From assembly GCA_002368715.1 (NCBI GenBank), contig DFEO01000100.1:1-19789 (forward strand): DNA of 19,789 bases, written 5' to 3'. A program made the position numbers and the translations under genes. This stretch comes from Ruminococcus sp. UBA3800 (GTDB lineage: Bacteria > Bacillota > Clostridia > Oscillospirales > Ruminococcaceae). Under the pieces are notes generated by a model, which saw nothing but the letters and a program-made list of their open reading frames with translations, was not told the DNA's origin and did not search any database. Shown piece after piece: positions 15,026-19,789 of this stretch; position 1 is the stretch's first letter; every line of letters starts with the position of its first letter.

Positions 15026-16411
15026 TCAGTAGGTGTCATTATAGAAGAACTGAGCCCAGAAATAATAGTCGTTTCCGTCCTTGGTCTTCTTGAAGCAGGA
15101 CACTCCCATATACTTTACATTGGGATTTAAGATGTTCGCTCTGTGTCCCTCGGAATTCATCCAGGAATTGAACACGTCCCTTACCTCCCAGTTGGAGTTC
15201 ATACCGTATGCAAGGTTCTCGCCGTAAGCTGTCCATTCAGGCAGCCCCACCTCTTCGACAATGGTATCACAGCTTCTGCCGTCGGGTCTTGAATGTACAA
15301 GGGTCTCTCCGGAGCTGAAATAAGAATCACAGGTCTCCTCTGCCCTGACAGCACACGCCTCGTCCAGAAGCTGAAGCCCGTAAAGCTCGTTTAGTCCATA
15401 CTGCTTTCTGACCTCGTTGACAAGCTTCAAAAGCTCGGCGGTGTCCTCGCTTATGTTCACATTCTTATTGTTTGCCATTGGCGACTCGGTAACGACAGGC
15501 TGCTCGGGCGCTTCGGTATACTCCTCGTCCGGCCACTGGTCATACTGCGGAGCAGTAGTTGTTGTGGTAGTGGTGGTCTTTTTTGTGGTGGTCTCTTCTT
15601 CTGCCGGCTCGGTCTCTGTTTTCTTTGTGGTAGTGGTGGTCGTTGTTGCGGTGGAGATATCATTGGCTCCCGGAGGCACCATTCTCTGACCGTTTACTAT
15701 GATGTGTTCATCCGCAACATCTATATATTTACCATTTATTACCACAGAGAGGACCAGCTCGTCAGCGGAGTTTACGATCCATATGCCCTTGCTCTGGCTC
15801 TCCAGCGAATAGGAAACGCCGTTGTCATCGGTTATGGTGGTCTTGTCTGTCTTTTTGCCGTCTTCCTTTATGATGAACCTGTTCCTGCCGATGCACTCAA
15901 TAACTATATCGCCGTCAATGGTAAAGCTGTGGAAGCTCGGGTCATAATACTCGACTCTTGTTCCCGCAAAGAAAACGGAGTTGTCGATCATCCACACCGA
16001 ATTGCCCTTATAAGAGAACTCGTTTATCTCCTGCTCGCCCAGCATACAGCGGATGCCGTTCTTGTCTGTAATGATAGTGACCTTATCGCCCTGATCGTCG
16101 GTAAGCGTCAGGCTCTTGACAGCCTTCTTTTTGCTGTTCATTATCGTGTAGGTGCCGTCCTTGTTTGCAAACAGCACATACCCGCCGTCAAACTCGATGC
16201 TGCGGCAGTGTATGGGAGACCTGACCTCGGTGCGGCTGTCAGTCGCAGCTGTTGTTACAGCAGGGGCAGGCACAGCCTTGGTCGTTGTCGTTATGCCTGT
16301 AACGGGAGCCGAAAGGCTTGCTATCCTGCTGCTCTTTTCTCCCAGCTGACCGCAGGAAGCCAAAGCTGATGCCGCAGCCACGCAGCACAGCGTCAGAACT
16401 ATCTTTTTCAA
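15026..16411 (-). CDS. CAP (SCP/PR-1) domain lipoprotein with duplicated beta-rich region
   Basis: 461 residues from TTG 16411. Signal peptide KKIVLTLCCVAAASALASC with lipobox LASC; Cys20 is probably lipidated. Residues about 68-242 are beta-rich and look like two copies of one unit (TLTDDQGDKV near 102-111, TITDDNGVSY near 192-201). A Thr-rich linker (254-286) and an acidic stretch lead to a C-terminal CAP domain (about 326-461) with LVHSRPDGRSC (371-381; His373), YGENLAYG (396-403; Glu398) and SEGHRANIL (420-428; His423), the usual CAP signature. CAP proteins are secreted; bacterial ones have been linked to sporulation and surface functions, with no agreed chemistry. TTG is chosen because AGGAGG (16420-16425) lies eight bases upstream; the longer frame starts inside the -35 box. 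Confidence 0.88.
   Translation of the reverse strand: MKKIVLTLCCVAAASALASCGQLGEKSSRIASLSAPVTGITTTTKAVPAPAVTTAATDSRTEVRSPIHCRSIEFDGGYVLFANKDGTYTIMNSKKKAVKSLTLTDDQGDKVTIITDKNGIRCMLGEQEINEFSYKGNSVWMIDNSVFFAGTRVEYYDPSFHSFTIDGDIVIECIGRNRFIIKEDGKKTDKTTITDDNGVSYSLESQSKGIWIVNSADELVLSVVINGKYIDVADEHIIVNGQRMVPPGANDISTATTTTTTTKKTETEPAEEETTTKKTTTTTTTTAPQYDQWPDEEYTEAPEQPVVTESPMANNKNVNISEDTAELLKLVNEVRKQYGLNELYGLQLLDEACAVRAEETCDSYFSSGETLVHSRPDGRSCDTIVEEVGLPEWTAYGENLAYGMNSNWEVRDVFNSWMNSEGHRANILNPNVKYMGVSCFKKTKDGNDYYFWAQFFYNDTY
15554..15652 (-). repeat. Thr-rich low-complexity tract in the CAP lipoprotein
   Basis: Residues 254-286: runs of seven, three and eight Thr, separated by Lys and Glu. ACC/ACT/ACA codons make a near-trinucleotide repeat. 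It joins the beta-rich region to the CAP domain outside the cell and resembles the tract in the DHHW protein. Confidence 0.85.
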
Positions 16412-16448
16412 AGCCTTCGCCTCCTGACAATAGTATAGATACATAGTA

Positions 16449-16477
16449 ATAGTAGCATACCGACCCTCCATTGTCAA
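16449..16477 (-). promoter_or_regulatory. Promoter of the CAP lipoprotein gene
   Basis: Minus strand: TTGACA (16477-16472), 17-base spacer, TACTAT (16454-16449). Predicted start near 16442, so the leader is about 31 bases and ends with AGGAGG and a TTG start. A small inverted repeat GTGAA/TTCAC (16488-16499) lies ten bases upstream and could be an operator, but this is weak. Confidence 0.85.
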
Positions 16478-16505
16478 TGACTATACTGTGAATTTTCACT
16501 AAATA

Positions 16506-17381
16506 CTACCCTTGATCGCTCTGCGGTATAGTTATTATGTACTCGATATAGCCCTCGTGATTTATCCGTTTTGTGCTGGCGTCCACACCTGCCAGCTTCA
16601 TAACGCTGACCGCTTTGTTCACCGTGTTGAAGAACAGACGGACGTCCTTCAGCATAACGGCTCGTTTCTGATAATTCAGCTTCACGGCCGTATCCTCCAA
16701 AAGCCTTGCGATATGCTTTTCGAGCCTGTCCACCGTCCAGCAGTTTTGTATGGCCTTGTCAAGAGTCTCGCTTCGCTGCTGTTTGTCGGTCAGCCGCAGC
16801 AGCGCTCTTGCGTGACGCTCCGAGAGGCCTGCCTCGTCTATCATTTTTCTTTCGTCATTGTCAAGGCGCAGGAGCCTCAGCTTGTTTGCCACGGCAGACT
16901 GCGACATCCCCAGTCTCAGCGCCAGGCTCTCCTGCGTCAGGCCGAAACGCTCTATCAGCTTTGAAAAAGCTTCCGCCTGCTCGAAAAACGTAAGATCGCT
17001 CCTCTGGATGTTTTCGATAAGTCCCATCACAGCTGTGCGCTCGTCGCTCCCCTGCACCAGTATGCACGGCACAGACCGAAGCCCTGCCAGCTTTGCAGCC
17101 CGCAGCCTTCTCTCCCCCGAGATCAGCTCGAACCTTTCGCCTGTTCGTCTCACGGTCAGCGGCGTTATCAGTCCGTCCTGTGAGATGCTCTTTGCGAGCC
17201 CTGTCAGCTCGCTCGGTTTGAACTGCTGCCTTGCCTGCGCCGGCGAGGGGTCGATCTCGGCAATGCTCACGTTTATTATCTTCCCGAGGATCTCATAGGA
17301 TCGGCTTTCCTGCTCCGGCTCGGCTTGCGGCGGATCCTGTATGTCGAATGCTCTGACTATGACCTTTGGTAAAAATCCCAT
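16506..17381 (-). CDS. noc: ParB paralogue, probable nucleoid occlusion protein Noc
   Basis: 291 residues from ATG 17381. ParB/Srx-type CTPase domain (about 33-125) with DGLITPLTVR (69-78), SGERRLRAAKLAG (88-100) and LIENIQRSD (121-129); helix-turn-helix LTQESLALRLGMSQSAVANK (148-167); SERHARALL (187-195); a C-terminal dimerisation-like region ending EYIITIPQ. Noc binds DNA and the membrane and blocks division over the chromosome; ParB paralogues beside soj are usually Noc. The start MGFLPKVIVRAF could form an amphipathic membrane-binding helix as at the Noc N-terminus. AAGGAGG (17390-17396) lies eight bases before this ATG. An upstream in-frame ATG at 17408 with GGAGG only four bases away is the alternative. 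Divergent from soj. A second true ParB is encoded at 18433. Confidence 0.85.
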   Translation of the reverse strand: MGFLPKVIVRAFDIQDPPQAEPEQESRSYEILGKIINVSIAEIDPSPAQARQQFKPSELTGLAKSISQDGLITPLTVRRTGERFELISGERRLRAAKLAGLRSVPCILVQGSDERTAVMGLIENIQRSDLTFFEQAEAFSKLIERFGLTQESLALRLGMSQSAVANKLRLLRLDNDERKMIDEAGLSERHARALLRLTDKQQRSETLDKAIQNCWTVDRLEKHIARLLEDTAVKLNYQKRAVMLKDVRLFFNTVNKAVSVMKLAGVDASTKRINHEGYIEYIITIPQSDQG

Positions 17382-17536
17382 AATATCAGCCTCCTTCTTA
17401 TTGAGCATAACACCTCCGCCAAAGAATTGCCATAGGGATATGCAGAGTTTTCTCCGACAGATCACGGCAGCTTTGTTTGCTTTTCCTGCGGCTTCCCTGC
17501 TTTTCGCCGCCGATCTGCCTGTGCGGTGTCGTGCTG

Positions 17537-17552
17537 TGTTCCATGTGGAACA
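17537..17552. other. parS-like site A, intergenic between noc and soj
   Basis: TGTTCCATGTGGAACA: two 7-base inverted arms around a TG centre, matching the parS layout (family consensus about TGTTTCACGTGAAACA) with TTCC/GGAA arms. It lies 16 bases upstream of the soj -35 box, so ParB or Noc binding could also affect the divergent promoters. Confidence 0.8.
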
Positions 17553-17568
17553 TTTTGCACGGAAAGGC

Positions 17569-17597
17569 TTTACTTTTGCAGAACTCTGTGATATAAT
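17569..17597 (+). promoter_or_regulatory. Promoter of the soj-spo0J operon
   Basis: TTTACT (17569-17574), 17-base spacer, TATAAT (17592-17597). Predicted start near 17604, so the leader is about 29 bases. An in-frame TTG at 17603 overlaps the predicted start and is rejected as a translation start. Confidence 0.8.
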
Positions 17598-17632
17598 GAT
17601 TTTTGGACACGAAAAATGAAGGGAGAAACACG

Positions 17633-18436
17633 ATGGGAAAGGTCATAGCTGTTTCCAATCAGAAAGGCGGAGTTGGAAAATCGACAACGGTGGTGAATCT
17701 TGCGGCTGTGTTTGGTGCAAAGGGAGCAAAGGTACTGATCGTCGATTTTGATCCGCAGGGCAACACGACTACAAGCCTTGGGATAAAAAAGAAAAGCATA
17801 AGAAATACGGTCTATGATGTGCTTATGGGCGAATGCACAGCTTTTGAAGCTGTGGCGGCGTCCTCATGCAGGGGCGTATCGCTGATACCTACGACGCAGG
17901 AGCTCTCGGGAGCGTCCGTTCAGCTCGTGGGGATGAAAAACCGTGCTATGAAGCTTCGTGAAGCACTTGAGGGCGCAAGAGAGTTTTACGACTACATCTT
18001 TATAGACTGTCCGCCGACGCTTGATATGCTCACGATAAATGCGCTCGTTGCAGCAGACTCGGTCATCATACCTATGCAGTGCGAGTTTTTGTCGCTTGAG
18101 GGTCTGGTGGAGCTGAACAACACGATCGAACGCATACGTTCCACATGGAACAAGGATCTTGTCATTGAAGGCATACTGTTTACGATGTGCGTTGATCGCT
18201 ATAAGATCACGCAGCAGATCATCCACGAGGTGAAAAAGCACTTCCCGGGGCAAGTGTTTGAAACGACGATACCGAGAAATGTTGCGCTGTCAGAGGCTCC
18301 GAGCTTCGGACAGCCGGTGATCTATTACGATAAAAAGGCCAAAGGCTCCAAAGCGTATGAAGCGCTGGCCAAGGAGATCATAAGAAAAAGCAAAAACGTT
18401 CCACGTGGAACGAGCGGCGGGGAGGAGAGCAGATGA
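17633..18436 (+). CDS. soj: Chromosome-partitioning ATPase ParA/Soj
   Basis: 267 residues, cytosolic, nucleoid-associated. ParA/MinD-type deviant Walker A SNQKGGVGKSTT (8-19; signature Lys11, P-loop Lys16), Walker A' with DFDPQGNTTTSLGI (43-56), FIDCPPTLDML as Walker B (about 121-131), and a C-terminal region typical of short chromosomal ParA without an N-terminal DNA-binding domain. It binds ATP, dimerises on DNA and is stimulated by ParB to move or separate origins; in Bacillus it also controls DnaA. ATG 17633 follows AAGGGAGA (17619-17626) at six bases. The stop overlaps the spo0J start by four bases (ATGA). Two parS-like sites lie inside the gene. Confidence 0.97.
   Translation: MGKVIAVSNQKGGVGKSTTVVNLAAVFGAKGAKVLIVDFDPQGNTTTSLGIKKKSIRNTVYDVLMGECTAFEAVAASSCRGVSLIPTTQELSGASVQLVGMKNRAMKLREALEGAREFYDYIFIDCPPTLDMLTINALVAADSVIIPMQCEFLSLEGLVELNNTIERIRSTWNKDLVIEGILFTMCVDRYKITQQIIHEVKKHFPGQVFETTIPRNVALSEAPSFGQPVIYYDKKAKGSKAYEALAKEIIRKSKNVPRGTSGGEESR
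18137..18152. other. parS-like site B inside soj
   Basis: CGTTCCACATGGAACA, with the 14-base core GTTCCACATGGAAC. It is the reverse complement of site A apart from one end base. Here it encodes R-S-T-W-N in soj. Confidence 0.78.
18397..18412. other. parS site C near the soj 3' end
   Basis: CGTTCCACGTGGAACG is a perfect 16-base palindrome with the canonical CACGTG centre of parS. Here it encodes N-V-P-R-G-T near the Soj C-terminus, in a different reading frame from site B, and ends 20 bases before the spo0J start. Confidence 0.88.
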
Positions 18437-19335
18437 AAAAGAAAAACAGACTCGACAGGGGACTGGACTCTCTGTTTTCGGACAATTTCGATGAGTCTGC
18501 ACAGCAGCAGGACGAGATCACAGGCTCGGTGAGCGAGATACGGATCTCGCTGATAGAATCGAACAAACAGCAGCCGAGAACCAATTTCGATGAGCAAAAG
18601 CTGGAGGTGCTGGCGCAGAATATAAAGGAAAACGGCGTCTTGCAGCCCATACTTGTAAGGCCGATAGGACAGGGCTCCTATCAGATAGTTGCAGGGGAGC
18701 GGCGCTGGAGAGCGGCAAGGATAGCAGGGCTCACCGAGATCCCTTGCTATGTCAGAGAGCTTGACGACGCAAAGACTGCACAGGTGGCGCTTATCGAGAA
18801 TCTGCAGAGAGAGGACCTGTCTCCGATAGAGGAGGCAAAGGCATATAAGAAGCTGATAGACGATTTTGAGATGACGCAGGAGCAGGTGGCTAAGGCTGTG
18901 GGCAAGTCAAGGCCTGCGGTGGCAAACACGCTCAGGCTCCTGGGGCTGCCGAAGGACGTTCAGAATATGGTCGACAGCGGCAGGCTGTCAGAAGGGCACG
19001 CAAAGGTCCTGGCCGGCATCAGCGACGGTTCGGTGCTGATAGTGACGGCCGAGGAATGCGCTGCGAACGGCTGGTCGGTAAGACAGCTCGAAAGGGAAGT
19101 CCGGGCTGCAAACGAGAGGGCAGAGAAGGGCGAAAGGATATTCCGTGAGCACTCGGTGAAAAAGCCTGTGCCTTTTTTAAAGGAGTTTGAAGCATCGGTC
19201 AAGGATAATTCTTCCGTTCTTGCAAGGACAAAGACCAATCCCGACGGCTCGGCGGACGTAACGCTGAAGATACCACGGGGGTCAGACCTCGAGGGGATGC
19301 TCACGAAGATAGCACAGATACTTGCTGAGTATTAA
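18433..19335 (+). CDS. spo0J: Chromosome-partitioning protein ParB/Spo0J
   Basis: 300 residues. The N-terminal basic tail KKKNRLDRGLDSLF (2-15) matches the ParA-stimulating segment of ParB. CTPase/ParB domain (about 34-130): ENGVLQPILVRP (66-77), GERRWRAARIAG (88-99) and ENLQREDLSP (122-131). Helix-turn-helix MTQEQVAKAVGKSRPAVANT (147-166), then SEGHAKVLAG (186-195), a linker, and a C-terminal dimerisation domain ending KIPRGSDLEGMLTKIAQILA. It loads at parS as a CTP-dependent clamp, spreads, recruits SMC and activates Soj. ATG 18433 follows GGAGG (18420-18424) at eight bases and overlaps the soj stop, so translation is coupled. No terminator is evident after it. Confidence 0.97.
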   Translation: MKKKNRLDRGLDSLFSDNFDESAQQQDEITGSVSEIRISLIESNKQQPRTNFDEQKLEVLAQNIKENGVLQPILVRPIGQGSYQIVAGERRWRAARIAGLTEIPCYVRELDDAKTAQVALIENLQREDLSPIEEAKAYKKLIDDFEMTQEQVAKAVGKSRPAVANTLRLLGLPKDVQNMVDSGRLSEGHAKVLAGISDGSVLIVTAEECAANGWSVRQLEREVRAANERAEKGERIFREHSVKKPVPFLKEFEASVKDNSSVLARTKTNPDGSADVTLKIPRGSDLEGMLTKIAQILAEY

Positions 19336-19346
19336 CAGACAGTTTA

Positions 19347-19375
19347 TTGACAAAAACAAGAAACGGTGCTATCCT
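19347..19375 (+). promoter_or_regulatory. Promoter of serS
   Basis: TTGACA (19347-19352), 17-base spacer, TATCCT (19370-19375). Predicted start near 19382, about 32 bases before the ATG, too short for a T-box leader. No terminator lies between the spo0J stop and this promoter, so read-through is also possible. Confidence 0.75.
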
Positions 19376-19413
19376 ATTTAATGTAGTATTTTTATTGTAA
19401 AAGGAGTAATATC

Positions 19414-19789
19414 ATGCTGGATATCAAGCTTATCAGGACCAATCCCGATCTTGTCAAGGAGAACATCAAAAAGAAGTTCCAGGACGAGAAGATAAAGCTC
19501 GTGGATGAAGTTATCGAGCTGGACAAGGAATACAGAGCCGCACAGACCAAGGCTGACGAGCTCAGGAACAAGAGAAAGACAGCCTCCAAGCAGATCGGTG
19601 CGCTTATGGGCAAGGGTCAGAAGGAAGAGGCCGAGAAGATGAAGGCCGAGGTCGCAGGTATCGGAGGAGAGCTTGAAGCTCTGGAGAAGAAGGAGGACGA
19701 GCTCAAGGCAGCTGTAAGAGAGAGGATGCTCGTTATCCCGAATATCATCGACGAGAGCGTGCCGATAGGCAAGGACGACAGCGAGAATG
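19414..19789 (+). CDS. serS: Seryl-tRNA synthetase, N-terminal part (runs off the window)
   Basis: 125 residues are visible. MLDIKLIRTNPDLVKENIKK is the classic SerRS N-terminus, followed by the long two-helix coiled-coil arm (about 30-100; Lys/Glu-rich, LRNKRKTASKQIG) that grips the long variable arm of tRNA-Ser, and RMLVIPNIIDESVPIGKDDSEN, the usual entry to the class II catalytic domain. It charges tRNA-Ser with serine, and also tRNA-Sec where present. The RBS AAGGAG (19401-19406) is seven bases before ATG 19414. The catalytic domain lies beyond the right edge. Confidence 0.96.
   Translation, partial: MLDIKLIRTNPDLVKENIKKKFQDEKIKLVDEVIELDKEYRAAQTKADELRNKRKTASKQIGALMGKGQKEEAEKMKAEVAGIGGELEALEKKEDELKAAVRERMLVIPNIIDESVPIGKDDSEN

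Noticed and set aside
16488..16499. Inverted repeat GTGAA-TT-TTCAC upstream of the CAP gene promoter
   Set aside because: Arms of only five AT-rich bases are expected by chance; noted with the promoter but not called as an operator.
1..19789. CRISPR array, tRNA or rRNA genes, insertion sequence or phage module
   Set aside because: No regularly spaced repeats, tRNA-like cloverleafs, transposase or integrase motifs, or flanking duplications were seen on either strand by eye.

Overview
The window looks like chromosome of a Gram-positive gut or rumen Clostridium-class bacterium, most likely Ruminococcus or a close Oscillospiraceae relative. I infer this from the gene types and style: a DUF6440-like gene between serine-pathway genes, a GH74/GH36 plant-polysaccharide pair, MBOAT/DHHW cell-surface genes, Thr-rich linkers on exported proteins, several near-consensus sigma-A promoters with 17-bp spacers, AGGAGG-type ribosome binding sites and frequent TTG/GTG starts. 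No database search was possible, so the species is not fixed.

Layout. (1) 1-1525, plus strand: the last codons of a probable serC, a 62-aa DUF6440-like gene and serA, closed by a strong terminator. (2) 1529-2045, plus: a small membrane-anchored single-PASTA protein with its own promoter, ending in a terminator shared with the opposite strand. (3) 2046-6212, minus: radC, the secD-secF export pair with a perfect-consensus promoter, and a HAD phosphatase. (4) 6284-10290, plus: an MBOAT O-acyltransferase and an unusually long DHHW/SGNH-type partner, which together probably acetylate an extracellular polymer. (5) 10295-14925, minus: an alpha-galactosidase (GH36) followed 22 bases later by a lipoprotein xyloglucanase (GH74), under one promoter with a palindromic LacI-family-like operator. 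(6) 15026-17408, minus: a CAP-domain lipoprotein and a Noc-like ParB paralogue. (7) 17537-19335, plus: parA (soj) and parB (spo0J), overlapping by four bases, with three parS-like sites, one intergenic and two inside soj. (8) 19347-end, plus: the start of serS with its own promoter.

How the parts relate. The serine block makes 3-phosphohydroxypyruvate and onward serine. SecDF helps drive export of the several secreted or lipid-anchored proteins nearby. GH74 can cut xyloglucan outside the cell, while GH36 has no signal peptide and should act inside on imported alpha-galactosides; no transporter or regulator gene is visible here. Noc, Soj, ParB and the parS cluster form the chromosome segregation and division-placement locus, which usually lies near the replication origin.

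Most of the window is recognisable housekeeping and accessory metabolism. I see no clear undescribed defence or mobile system, CRISPR array, tRNA, rRNA or insertion sequence. The best second-look items are the parS cluster, the DHHW protein with its long cytoplasmic arm, the duplicated beta-rich region in the CAP lipoprotein, the SecF proton-relay substitution, the GH36 operator and the orphan PASTA protein. Every intergenic gap is shorter than 300 bases and its visible content is listed.
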